Source: Agrocybe praecox (lineage: Eukaryota > Basidiomycota > Agaricomycetes > Agaricales > Agrocybaceae). Taken from it: a DNA stretch of 25,515 bases. The stretch lies in NCBI GenBank assembly GCA_964017145.1, contig CAXHKQ010000020.1, forward strand, positions 1 through 25,515, written 5' to 3'. The notes beneath the pieces are model-generated. The model worked only from the letters and a program-made list of their open reading frames with translations, ran no database searches and was not told the DNA's origin. Below are positions 1-11,500 of this stretch, in pieces. Position 1 is the first letter of the stretch; the number at the start of each line of letters is the position of its first letter. Both the position numbers and the translations under genes were made by a program.

Positions 1-457
1 AATCGAAGAGCATTTGGTTCAGTTCGGATAATTGAGTCATCGTTTGAAATGTTAGAGCTATATATAGAATAACTTAAGGTAGACCTCGTAGCCTGCGTAT
101 CATGGATGTGTTGATATCACAGTTATCTGTGCTTCGAAAGAAGCGTTTACATCTCCGCGGACCTCATCTTTTTCACCAGACCTGCACACCATACGCTTAT
201 AGTAGGAGTACAGCAGGCCTTATTTCTAAACATGTCAGCCTATATTTATCGATTGGAACTACTTGGCATAAGTGTAATAAACAATATAAAAATTCTGCGA
301 AAAATCTAGAGCCTTGCAATTGCTTACAATCGAAAATTCAAATACGAGTACGTCTTTTTCAACAGATTTTTCGATTATATGATGCAAATTGAGTATACTG
401 AAGAGACTGCATCACAAAAAACGATTTTGATAATGGTAACTGGGCCTTTTCAACAAG
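1..457 (-). repeat. Decayed partial copy of the long-TIR transposon found at 22332-23968
   Basis: The reverse complement of 22378-23163 aligns along this stretch with moderate divergence. For example, the start of the window around 5-30 matches 23137-23163 inverted, 101-120 matches 23052-23069, and the block near 140-165 (aagaagcgtttacatctccg) matches 22745-22765 inverted. The copy lacks about 260 bases present at 22790-23050 in the other copy. It contains no intact coding region; the 96-codon open frame at 102-392 lies inside the repeat and resembles nothing I know. The element probably continues left of the window. Confidence 0.7.
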
Positions 458-727
458 TTTCCAATGATTGTTAGAAAATAATACATTAATCAATGTTGAA
501 TTCGTGACATTTTTGCAATAAACCTTTGGGTGTAATCTAACTAAATGTTAGAAAAACAATATCTAATTGAACATAGGAAAACCCGGTTTTCATTAAATTA
601 ACTAAATAAACATGAATAATTGAAACCTATTCCAAAATATTCATGTCCATTTCCCGAAACTTTACAGTCAACCTACAACCTAGCAGTTATTTTCGCGCGC
701 CGTTCTCATTCGCAGTCTAGCCATCAA

Positions 728-1780
728 ATGCGTACTAGAGTTGCTGAGCTACCGCGTCGTTTGGCGGCACGTGAACAAACAAAAATACCTAGCAAAACAC
801 GCAGGACGCAGTCGAAAACGCGCTCATCAGTGATAATGGTATTCATATTCTTTTATAATATAACTCCTGGATTCTTCAAGTCGGATCCCTTCGCAAACTC
901 ACCACTTTTCATCTCGCCCCTCCATGGAATTCAGTCGTTGCAGCAGCCATCGCAGTCCACTGCTGCTGTCCACTGCTGGAGCCACAGCCAAACGCTGCTC
1001 TTCATCAGTGAGTACCGCGACCAGGAGCTGCTCTGGAATCCAAAACATTCCGACTACGCCGATCGAGCACTGCGCCTCAAGTCGCACGAAGAGTTGGCCC
1101 AAATGTTTGGCGTCAGCGCGAAGACGATCACCAGCAAGATCGCCCTTCTGCGGAGGAACTACGCCCGTCGCAGAAAACTCAAACAGCAAAGAGGGCAGAT
1201 GGCGGGACCGGAGTCCGAATCGTTCGCCATGATGGACAGTTTTATGTCAACAATAGTGCGAAGCAATCAAGACGAAGCAGCAGCCGCAGCAGCAGCAAAG
1301 CCACCGCAACCGATTCCCGTTCGGTCTCACCAGCAACAAATTGGCGTGCCTCTGGGACCGACAATGCCTCCTGCGCCATCGTCAGAATGTGATGAGCGCA
1401 TCCATCTCGTCAATCTGCAGACACTGCTGCAGCTCGATCATAACGTTCAGCACGCAATGTCGGAGTTGCGATCGCTGGCGTTCGGAGAGTCCAGCTGGAT
1501 GAGCAGCAGCACCAGCAGCAGCTCCAAGCAGTCTGCCACCAAGGAGGTGTCGAAGACGAGGACGATGGTGATGGACATTGATCGCACCGAGTTCGGTGCG
1601 TTTGGCAGCAATATTGCGGTGCAGCTGGCGCAAATGTCGCCGGCGGGGGCGCGGCACTGCCAGATGGCTGTGTTGGATATCCTGCGCAGATTTGAGAGAC
1701 GCAGTGCGCAGACGGATGGGGGTGGCTCATTGCTTACGCCGCTGCGGCAGCGTTTGGATGGTGACGAAAATGATGGATAA
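728..1780 (+). CDS. MADF-BESS domain protein (putative transcription regulator)
   Basis: From the ATG at 728 this gives 350 aa. Residues about 92-160 look like a MADF domain, the Myb/SANT-like DNA-binding fold: FISEYRDQELLWNP, then a Y-rich turn, then LRRNYARRRKLK, with the usual aromatic/LW spacing. A low-complexity Ala/Gln/Ser linker follows. Residues about 289-325 (FGSNIAVQLAQMSP through LDILRRFERR) resemble the BESS motif, a protein-interaction helix pair found with MADF. Family members are nuclear, sequence-specific co-regulators such as Adf-1 and Dip3; the target here is unknown. The frame is open upstream of 728 without another ATG in frame, and the first 90 residues are not conserved-looking. 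The true start could therefore be 836, or an upstream exon could be missed. No canonical AATAAA follows the stop; gaatataaat at about 1910 is a weak candidate. Confidence 0.68.
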   Translation: MRTRVAELPRRLAAREQTKIPSKTRRTQSKTRSSVIMVFIFFYNITPGFFKSDPFANSPLFISPLHGIQSLQQPSQSTAAVHCWSHSQTLLFISEYRDQELLWNPKHSDYADRALRLKSHEELAQMFGVSAKTITSKIALLRRNYARRRKLKQQRGQMAGPESESFAMMDSFMSTIVRSNQDEAAAAAAAKPPQPIPVRSHQQQIGVPLGPTMPPAPSSECDERIHLVNLQTLLQLDHNVQHAMSELRSLAFGESSWMSSSTSSSSKQSATKEVSKTRTMVMDIDRTEFGAFGSNIAVQLAQMSPAGARHCQMAVLDILRRFERRSAQTDGGGSLLTPLRQRLDGDENDG

Positions 1781-2249
1781 CTTGCGATCGCTGGCAGATT
1801 GATGCGACCATCTTGGAGAGAGTTTGAACTTATACTTACTGTTTGAATTAACCAGTTCATTTGTCTTATAATAATCCTACATTTCTAATCCTATATTTCA
1901 TAGTGAATATGAATATAAATATGAATATTGTTACACTTTCTATTGAAGCCGGTGCGAATTAAATGGTTATATGAAATATGTATTAAAGTGAATTATACTA
2001 TAACTACACCGCCAAAAAGATTCGTGTTTTCTCCGATATATAAACGGTTCATGTTTGACTTGGATAAAGTTGTCGCTGGCAATAAGATGGGGACATCTTG
2101 CAGAAAGGCCACAGCTATTAGGTTCGTATTCACGAATCAAATCATGTGTTAGGTCAGGTCATGTGTTACATCGTAGAATAGGATGATTGTTTTGAAAAGT
2201 TCTTATATTTCTAAAATTCATCATATTTCTAAAAGTTATCATATTTTTT

Positions 2250-2301
2250 TCTCCCTCCTCTTAATGTACGAATGTACGAATGTATATGGTAGAGGAAAAC
2301 A

Positions 2302-2306
<5 letters not shown>
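2250..2306 (+). repeat. Short dispersed repeat shared with 10301-10350
   Basis: Both places carry ctccctc, then a tgtac spacer, then a shared core running from atgtatatggtagagg to aaaacaatat. The match is long enough to be common descent, which suggests a fragment of an interspersed element; the family is unknown. Confidence 0.55.

Positions 2307-2333
<27 letters not shown>
2302..2333. repeat. (TA)n microsatellite
   Basis: A nearly uninterrupted TA dinucleotide run of about 30 bases, broken by one C near its left side. It directly follows the segment shared with the TBL3 intron at 10301-10350. Confidence 0.9.
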
Positions 2334-3345
2334 CTGCTGAAATTGACAGCCCTTGTGTGAGTGGGATAGTGGGATGTGATGTGAAACGATTCTGTTCAGC
2401 TAATATTGATTCGAATGAGCTATATGCGACGATGCAGAGTCTTGTGTTTTTATGAATGGTTGGACCGTGGAAAGTTTTTGGTTCAAGAAAATTATGTTTG
2501 AAAACGCATCACCGACGATCAAACAATGCAACTCTACTCTTTTACTCTTCGCCGCAGTCTCTACTTCTTCTGCTTTACCGCGAAGACATGCAGTTTATGG
2601 ATTTCGTTCGGCCTCAATTTGAGCTATGTTTTGGAATTCACCCAACTCTGTCTTACAAAATTCAGAGCTTTGATGCCATTTTCCATGCAATTTCCGTACA
2701 TTTCATTGGGTATTACACGTCACATTTCAAATCATTGGACTCCTAGTAGTAACTTATTTCCTTACTTCTCTTTAGCATATTTCAACGCTACAAGTCTTGT
2801 TGTTACGAGATATTTGTTTAAATATAAACATTCCGACCATTCTGAGGGTCTTTGGGCCCCAAACAATATCCGATTGCGATTTGCTGTTGCAATGCAAAGT
2901 GCAACCCCCTTATTCGATCATGTTTGTAGTCGATCGTCCAATGCTGGGCCTTTATTCGACGTATGACAAAACGCTTTTGTATTCTTACTAGCAATAAAAT
3001 GCTCTAGGCTCTGTCAAATTTTCACATAGCTATCTTTGATAGTTAGGGAAATACGGCATATTCAAAATGTGTAACACTTGACCTAACGCAGGGTGTAGAT
3101 GCTAGATTGAACTTCTTTTGTGAATTAGATTAATGATGTTGTTAGGCATACACGTCTCTGTCTCTATGAAAAATGTATCAACATGTGAATTCGAATTATG
3201 AGTGAGAAATCCACTTGCAATCTTCGCAATAACATTATATTCTGGGAGTCAGTGAGTTTAGTTAGGTTTTATGAATATTGTTAGACCTGAATAATATTTT
3301 TTTCGAACTCGATTAATTCTTGTTTATTTTATCAAGAGAGCTTGG

Positions 3346-3584
3346 TATCTGGGCCTGGTGCTATAGTGGATTAAGGTGAAGCACTTACATACCATACACC
3401 TCAAAATGTCGATTCTGGAAGCCCGGTCTAACAATGAATATTGTTATTCGATTAATTACTTCTTGAATATCTAGTGAGATTATAGTATCTGGGCCTGGTG
3501 TTATATCATACAGATGGAATACGTGGATAAAAGTGAAGTACATATACACATCGTACACCGCCAAATTTCTAGTGTTGAAATCCG
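3346..3584 (+). repeat. Two tandem SINE-like units, 140 bp apart, with tRNA-like A and B boxes
   Basis: Unit 1 (3346-3428) and unit 2 (3486-3584) both start tatctgggcctggtg. Unit 1 then reads tatagtggattaagg, close to a tRNA A box (TRGYNNARNGG), and about 40 bases later tgtcgattctgg, close to a B box (GGTTCGANTCC). Unit 2 has the same order in a more diverged form (gtgttgaaatcc). This suggests two old tRNA-derived SINE copies or one tandem duplication. The pol III boxes are imperfect and no poly-A or simple tail was identified, so the class is inferred. Confidence 0.4.
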
Positions 3585-3605
3585 TTCGCTATTCCCGCCG
3601 GATGT

Positions 3606-4522
3606 GCTAAGTTCTATCGCATACAATCGCCACACGACCACGACCGCGACTGACGTCGTCGTCGTTGTCTGCGCCAACTCACACAAGTGGCCATTCTGAG
3701 GCACACGCGCCACGATCGCGCTGCTGTGATTCGTTGTTAAACGGTTAGGACGACAGTGATGATAATTTGCACAAACTTTGATGAGTCGAGTGTTTTGCCC
3801 GCGCTGTGCACAATTCCATAGACCCGCCCGCATTTCGCATTCACCTCTGAATCTATATAGCGCAACTAATCAGTGCATATTCATATAATACGCGCGATAG
3901 CACAAACGCGCGAACGCGATCGATTGGCAAGCACTTGAGGGTGCCATAATATAATATTCGCGACATGATTGATTGGAGACGCGAGCGTATTTTTGTCGGT
4001 AATTATAAATTCTGAAAATCGTCGCCGGATTGATAGCTAAATCGCAGTTTGCAATCGTGGCGCGGGGTGTGACAAATACACCTGTGCGCTGGATGATGGG
4101 CATTTGCGGTAATCGTTATCGGAGAGGTATTTTTCCAGATCGGCATTGTCTTTTGAAAGTACTATGTTTGAGTGGTTTGATACCGATCTCAGTGGTTGAC
4201 TGGGGGATTTTTTGTAGATTCCGACTGATTAGGACAAGCCGCATATTGTTTGACGTGGAGCTATATTCAGCGATAATTTCTGGCGTCACCGATTCAAACA
4301 AATGTAATCAAAGTGCACATTCAACGACCACAAACGCGATACAAAAGCGACAAATTGTATTTTCTGGTCGTGGAAAATAATTAACATTTTAGGTATGTGT
4401 CGTCATTTACTTAGCCCCTAAAGAACCTTTTCGGTAAACGTTTCAAACTGCTAAACTAACTGCGCCATATCCAAAATATCCAATGCTGTAAACATTCAAC
4501 TCAATTTTGATACTACATTTAT
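3606..4522. other. Intergenic DNA without a recognisable gene
   Basis: Part of this stretch (3600-4110) is less AT-rich than its surroundings and contains CpG-bearing motifs such as tgacgtcgtcgtcgt and cgcgcgatagcacaaacgcg. It could be promoter or 5' UTR sequence. The 116-codon frame at 4030-4380 resembles no family I know and has no convincing splice partner, so I do not call it. Confidence 0.35.
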
Positions 4523-4524
4523 TT

Positions 4525-5340
4525 AGGGTAAGGTGGAGCAATCGCAAGTGGTGGAGCAATCGATAGTCCATTTATATTTGCTGAATATTATTGCCCTGTA
4601 TCGGGTCTGTGCTTCAAGCTACATATACCCCAAAAACCGAGAGCATGTTTTTTTACGATTTGAAAATAAAGGGGGTAAGTTTTGCCTCCAGTGGATTGTG
4701 TCCAAAACTATAAAATTCTGAATCGAAAAATAACATATAAGTTTCTTTAATGCGCATTCGAACGAACAAAACCGCTAGATACCAAGAAATATAATCATGG
4801 CCTCTATAATCTGCTTTCGCAGTTGCAATAACTTGTGATATAAATTTTCCGTATGAAAAATGAATATAACACTACTCATGTATATCTCTCCGAGGTTTTT
4901 CTCAGATAAAAATGATTGGACTGTGTTCTAAACATTGTATAAACATATTTTAATGATATTTTATCACATAAAAGTCTGTTGGACACAACATAAAGAGGCC
5001 AGGCAAAACTTGCCCCACCACGTATTCGTTAGAGATAAAACTCGGTTCCTTCGTGAATGTTCAAACAAACGGTGAAACAAAAAAAGATTCGGTTTTACAG
5101 GTAAATTTCGCTTCGAAGCATATCACTCGATATTTTTTTACATCAAGCGTTTGTGATTCCTAGAACATTAATTGGAGATGATTTGTCAAAGCTAACACAC
5201 CAAAAAATATAAAGGGCTATAACTTTTGTATTCAAGGCACTATGGGAACGGAATCTATATTGGTAGTAGGCGTCCTATGAAATGCACACAATATCCAAAA
5301 TTCAGTCGGATATCTTCATTTTAAAGACCTAAAATGGCCC
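4525..5340 (+). mobile_element. Non-autonomous DNA-transposon-like repeat, copy 1 (family A)
   Basis: This stretch aligns with 21815-22331 plus 23969-24133, moderately diverged. Shared islands include attggactgtgttctaaa, gtttgtgattcctag and cctatgaaatgcacacaata. The left end tagggtaaggtggagcaa matches 15 of 18 bases of the reverse complement of the right end of copy 2 (cctaaaat... to ...tttaccctaa), giving a probable terminal inverted repeat. Copy 1 has lost its right terminus beyond about 5340. It carries an extra segment near 4940-5040 that ends in ggcaaaacttgccccacc, another copy of the same terminal motif. No transposase is visible. The class is inferred from the termini only. Confidence 0.55.
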
Positions 5341-5551
5341 TACATAGACTTCATTTTTACATTATTTATCGATAGCTCAATACAAGCTTCGAAAATATTT
5401 TCAACTTTCTTATCCACCACACAACACTAAGGTTTCTAGAGAATATATGTATAGGAAACAATTGATAATTTACTTTATAAATTTATTAAAGTTGTTCCAG
5501 GCAGTATAAACGACAAAGCACCTCCCCAAGAGTACAGCGTAAACAATCATA

Positions 5552-5557
5552 TTTATT
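5552..5557 (-). terminator. Polyadenylation signal of TBL3
   Basis: AATAAA on the minus strand (tttatt on plus), 26 bases after the TBL3 stop codon. The position is plausible for a very short 3' UTR. Confidence 0.65.
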
Positions 5558-5583
5558 CGTTCCACCTAAAACACACAACTCAC

Positions 5584-8500
5584 TCACTCCGCCATCGCCT
5601 CGATCGCTCCGCCCACCGTCGCTCCGCCTCCGCCATGCGGCTGCATACACTCCATCGTGTACTCCAAAAACTTCAAATCCTTCAAGTACTCCGTCATCCG
5701 CTTGAAATGCCTCTCCGTATACGGCAACGTCTCCTCAATCAATCGCTCCATCCCAGTACTCGGCTTAAACGCTCCGCTCAGCACATCCCTCACCAGCAGT
5801 CCAATCACCAGCTGCGCTGCCCTGCAACTCCTGCTATTCGTATTCCACGCTACCGCATGCCGCATCAGCGCGTCCTTCTGCGCCGCCGCCAGCCGCCTCA
5901 CCGTCGGCTCCAGCTCCGCCACTCCCTCATCCGTCCGGATCAGCCCCGTAATGATGCGCAGCGACAGCAACGGCTTGTCCAGACGCAGCGCCAGCCTCAG
6001 CGCCGCCAACAGCTTCTTGCCGGCCAACAGATTCTCCAGCTCCTGCTCCTGCTCCGCTTGCTCCTGGCGCACCTTGCGCTCCTCGTCGCGGCGCTCCTGC
6101 GTCACATCGCGCCAACGCATCAGCAGCGAATCGCTGCCGCCACTGTAGAAATGCGTCTCATCGTGCGCCACCGCCAGCGCCCACACGCGACCCTCGTGCG
6201 CGTCCAGTGTGGTGGCGCATTCGCCCGTCTTCACGGACCACACCTTCAGCAGGCCGTCGGCGCCGGCCGACAGCAGCTGCATACCGCCCGCCAGGAATTC
6301 GGCGCGCAAGATGGAGCTCTCGTGTCCCTCGAAGGACTTGAGGCACGTGCGATCGGCCAGCGACCAGATGCGCAGAGTGCAATCGGCCGAGGTGGTGAGG
6401 AGGATCTGGTCGACGGGCGAGAAGCGCACGCACCAGATGCCGCGCTTGTGACCGCGCAGCACGCCGACGAGGGCGAGCCGATCGCTGGACCAGAGTTTGG
6501 CGGTTTTGTCCTGGGATGGGGGAAGGGGGTGGAGTTGTGGGGGACCAGATGGATAAGAGGTCAGTTGTCAGGCGTTTTTTAATGGCTCATACGCAGCGTT
6601 CCTTATCAGCTTTATTATTATTTCTGAGAGACTGATGCTTTTTCTGTACGAAATTAGGTTCGTTCTGATTTAAAAATGACAGTATTGGAATTGAAAGGAC
6701 CTCTGAACATTTACCACGATACCAGTAGATTTTGGCAAAAGTATGGTCCCAAAAATGGAATATGCTACACATTACTATTTTCATTTGATACTAGCTGGCC
6801 CGGCGAAATTCGTCTCGCCACACACGACACACGACATAAAAAAAACTATAGATAAAACTACGTAACAAAATTGAGGTCATGTCATTTCCCAGCCTTCTAC
6901 CTAAACTTTTCTGAAGTGTTTTGATCTCCTATTGACGAAACTGGCAAAAAATTAAATCGTAGGAAGGCCTTCGGAGATATAGGCCTTTGTTGAAATTTTC
7001 GACATAGTCTCATACATCTACGCATATGCAATGCTATAACAAACGTAGACCGGTCAGCCACACATCAAATGAAAGCTTATGAAAAAACATGAATATCATG
7101 TAAATATTGTGTTTACCTAATGTTTCTAGTTTCAGTGTTACCGTGCGAGAGAAATAAAAAATAGGGGTAAATGGCAAAAATGATGAAAAAATAATCACGT
7201 TGGTAATTTTTTAGTTAAGAAAACGAGATTTCCCGCCGTTTTCTTTACTTTCATCTGGTAGCTTGAACTCTTGCGCATTTTTCAAGCTGTCACATGGCAA
7301 CATGGTCAATAGGAGATCAAAACACTTCAGAAAAGATTAGGTAGAAGGCAGGGAAAATCGGTTGTTACGTAGTGTAATTGAAAAATTGCTATCTTGTTCT
7401 ATTGCTTGTCTACAGCATATTGATCAGCATATTTGTAAAGGCTGCTTTGAGCTATAAGGACATTGAATTTAGAAAAACCAAAGACAACAAAATGATGATA
7501 CATATCTGCAATTTATGATGTCCCTAACATTTTCCAATATGGCCATCTCTAAAGCAAACGATGGCCCTCAGTTTTATGAAAAACGAGATCGCGCATTACG
7601 TTGGTCGCATATTTGTATGTTGATTTCCACAGTTGATTTAATGGAATATTTTTCAACTACTTTTTTCCAACCATTTTAATGTTGATATTCACAAAGTTTC
7701 ATCATAGGAGCACCGACTACAACATGACTACAACATGTTGAAGAAAGTCCTTGATTAGTTGCAGTGAGAATCTGATTACCTTCCACCTACGTGCAGGGAG
7801 AACAAATTAACCAATCCAAAGAGCATAACTTCTATCTCTATATCATTAGGATTAGGATCACAATTTTTTGCAGTTTATTAGACTTTAGACCAATTAACAT
7901 TTTACAATTTATTTTACATGTTTGACCTCAATATTTTCGGTTCTACAGCTTATTTTCTGGAAAACTGTCCATATTCGATAAATTTGTATTATACTAGAAT
8001 TTTAGAGCCCCTCGAAATTTTCCAAAAATAGAGTTTATGTCATTCTAACGTTTTATGAAAACAAAAATCATAAAATTCGAACCATTTGGTCTCTACAATT
8101 TGTTGAATATGACACATGTGACCGACTATGTTATTCTTGCATATTGAAAAATACACGTTGAGGTTCATGTACAGATTTCTCATGTCTTTATGATGTGAGG
8201 TTTGTGCAATTTTATATTCATGTTACGAAAGAAACGAAACGAAAGAAACGAATGCCAAATTTGGGCTTCATCAGATAAGTGGTTTGAAAGTTACAGCTGC
8301 TCAAAGTTTCATACTGATCAATTGGGTCACCCTGTATAGCAACATTTATTTGTTTCGGTGCATTTGGTAACGGTTTGCCCACTTTTGAGTGGTCTCTTGC
8401 CTCACGAACCCAAAAGTTGTTGGGTTTTTCTCCACACGATGATCCACAGGAAGGATGTTGAATGTTTCCTAGGGTTACTCTTTAGAGCGATGTGCTAACC

Positions 8501-11500
8501 ACATGTCATCTTTCAAACCCTAAATCGGTTGCGAAGCCCTGCTACTCTTCAAATACAAGTGGAGTATACAAGGGAGGTCAAAACCTACGGGTTGCAGTAC
8601 CAAACAATTTTTGTTTGCCCACTTTTGAGCACGCAACGCACTAAGGGAAAAAACGGGAAAACTGTTTTTGGTACTACGACTTTTAGGTTCTGACGTCCCT
8701 GCCGATTTAAAATAACCGTTATTAAATATTCCACGACCTCTTTAAAATACCACTTTTTTGTACTAATGGGTTTTAATTACTTGGTCGGTAATAGGTTAAC
8801 CGAAATGGGTCAACTATAGTTTACAAACAATCCTTGGGCTGACCTCAACATAATAGCCAACTTTCATAACATTCGGATCGCTAGTCTCAACGTGATGATG
8901 CTTCAACCGAAAGTGACGAAGATTTTTATTTATAGAAATTTCATGGAGAGATTTCAATTTTGCCGGTTCCCAGATCCCATAGCCTGTTTTTAAGATCAAC
9001 TCACCTGCGACCCCGTAGCGATCATCAAATCATTCGGCGAAATCGTCACACAATTCACATCCTTGTCGTGCGCGATCGCCGTCGCCGTGCACTGCATGGC
9101 CAGCGGCTCCGCCGCGGCGCCGCCCTCCTCGGCGAACTGCTGCGGCAGCGACCACACCTTCAGGCAAGTGTCCTGCGACACCGAGGCGCAGATCGTGTGC
9201 GACTGCCGGCCAAACGCCACCGAACCGACGGCGGCCGTGTGCTTGGTGGCGGTGGCCAGATGGCGGACGGTGAACGTGCCCGGATCGACCAGCCACAGGC
9301 GAACGGTGTTGTCCTTGGCGGACGAGAGGAGGAAGTTCTTGTGCGCCGCGAGGGCGAGCACGATGTCGGTGTGGCCGAGCAGAACGCGACAGTTCATCGC
9401 GTCGGCGGTGTCGTACAGTTTGATGGCGGCACTGTTGGTGGCCACCGCCAGGTAGCGGCCACGCTTGCCCAGGAACACGGTGTCGAGAATCTCGTCGGAG
9501 AAGCCGATCAGCTGTTTGGCGCAGTGGAAGGTGCCGACATTGTGCACCATGATGTTGTGATCGGCGCTGATGAGGGCGAGCTGACGGCTGCTCGGATTGT
9601 GCAGCAGCTGGGCGATGGCGACGCCCTCGTCGTCGGCGGCGCGCGCAATCAGACTGTTGGTTTGGGTGTAGATGGTGCGACCGGTGGTGCAGTCCCAGAG
9701 GCGGACGGAGCCGTTGGAGCCGGCGGTGGCGGCGTAGACGTGCGAGGGGAGGAGGGTGACGCCTGAAGGTGGAGGGAATGGTAATAGCGAAATGATTTGT
9801 TTAGTTGATTTATTTGGCGAATTGAAGCAATATAAGGAGTATTGAGTTCAAGTTAAGCCTTTTGACAATTTTATGATTGTCCATTAAAGTTTTCAAAGTG
9901 TTTTTGAATAATATGTACAAGGAGCGAGGTATGAAGAATTACCAAATTTAAAAAAAAACACTTCAGAAAAGTTTAGGTAGAAGGCAGGGAAAATCGGTTG
10001 TTACGTAGTGTAATCGGCGGCAGTTACATGTTCCAATACATGTCGATCGAGCAGCGCAACGTGTAGGAGCTTCTCTCCCTTGCGAAAGCGAATCAGTATG
10101 ATTAAAATAGAGGCTAGCTATACACATACACTTGAAATTGCGATTCGTTACCTGCTTGAAAGTCATGTCTAATGCATAAATGTGAAACTCAATAATAATG
10201 TGATAAATGTGACAAACAATCACGCAGCAAAAAAAAACTCATAGCAATGCTGTCGTGCACAAAGGGAGCTCGTGCTCGTGTCCTCTCAAGTGGACACAAC
10301 TCCTCCCTCATCTCCATGTACAAATGTATATGGTAGAGGAAAACAATATTTATACGTGACAGGAGCATAGGACCCCCTTTCATATTATGGGTCCTTGTAG
10401 ACGAGGGTTACATTGAATTTGTGCCAACAAAATACGCTACCTGCCAATAAAGTACTTTAGAATATTTTGAAACGTTGGCACTGGTTGTGAGCGTGAGAAT
10501 GACCGGCAGTGGTTATGAATAAAAATTAGTAAAATGATCGGCTGATGAATTTGTACCTATCAACTAAGAATGGGATGTAATCCCCTTCAATAATTCACAT
10601 GAATTCTCTGTCCATAAAGAAACATGTCAAAGAATCATTGAAGATTTGCATGACAACGTAAGATCTGGATTATGTAGGGACAACTATTCCATTTGATGTA
10701 TTTCTCCCACGAAGTAGCGTATGATTGCTTCAACGCCTGAGAATTTCGTCAGGCATCGATTGTCCCCACAACGTTGAGTACATGTTTTTTCTCATCTGCC
10801 TGGAATTCGGATCTTATTTGCTCACTAGAAAATCTCTTAATTTCGAACTGTCTTGGGAATCGGCTTTTCTCTGGAATCCCGAAAATCGATGTAGTAGGAT
10901 TGGATCCCATCAATACTCACCCTCCGGCACCGCCGCATCGCTCTCCAACACCACCACTCCCTCCAAACTCTCGTACGCCGGCACCGTACGCACCATCTTC
11001 CCCTCCCTCAGACTCCACAGCATCAGCACCTTGTCCCTGCCCGCCGACACCAGCCACTCGCCGCCCAGCGTCATCGAAACTGCCGTCACGCGCGAAAAAT
11101 GCCCCGCCAGCACATGCCGCAGCTCCCTCGTCCCGACCGACCACACATGGATCTTGTGATCATCACCGGCTGCCACAACCACACCATCCTCTCCAGCCTC
11201 CGGTCCAAACGCCAGCACACTGATCACACCCTGGCAGCCGCGCAACGCGCCCAAACACACACGCTGCTCGGCATTCCACAGTCGCACGCTCGCATCCGTT
11301 CCGCCACTCGCCAGCAGCTGCGAATCGGCGCTGAACGCCAACCGCGGCACCGGTCCCTGATGGATGGCCTTCCACTGCTTGACCAGCAGGCCGTCGGCAC
11401 GCTGCCACAGCTTCAGCAGACCGGACTTGTGCGACGAGCAGACGTGCACGTCGTCGGCGCTCAGCGCAAATGTGTACATGGCGTCGACTTCGAGGTCATC

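Larger units (their letters stand above)
1781..3345. other. Gene-poor AT-rich intergenic DNA
   Basis: No conserved protein could be read in any frame. The longest open frame (2526-2966) has a composition and hydropathy I cannot link to any family. The stretch holds a TA microsatellite, a roughly 50-base segment shared with 10301-10350, and loosely inverted copies of a TGTTAGGTCAAGTGTTACA-like sequence near 2145-2172 and 3066-3090. Confidence 0.5.

Noticed and set aside
839..880. Short intron inside the MADF-BESS gene
   Set aside because: The gt...ag interval is only 42 bases, below the usual insect minimum, and the donor gtattc is poor.
2526..2966. 146-codon plus-strand frame in the AT-rich intergenic region
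   Set aside because: No recognisable domain, no splice context, and composition like the surrounding non-coding DNA.
3346..3584. Functional tRNA gene
   Set aside because: The A- and B-box-like blocks are imperfect and no cloverleaf with a 7-bp acceptor stem can be drawn. SINE-like remnant preferred.
4030..4380. 116-codon plus-strand frame
   Set aside because: No family similarity, and no promoter, splice or polyadenylation context. Left as intergenic.
5635..6582. 315-codon plus-strand open frame
   Set aside because: It is antisense to TBL3 exon 4; its Arg/Gln/His-rich composition is that expected from the reverse of a GC-rich exon.
8960..9766. 268-codon plus-strand open frame
   Set aside because: Antisense shadow of TBL3 exon 3, with no domain and no ATG-led conserved start.
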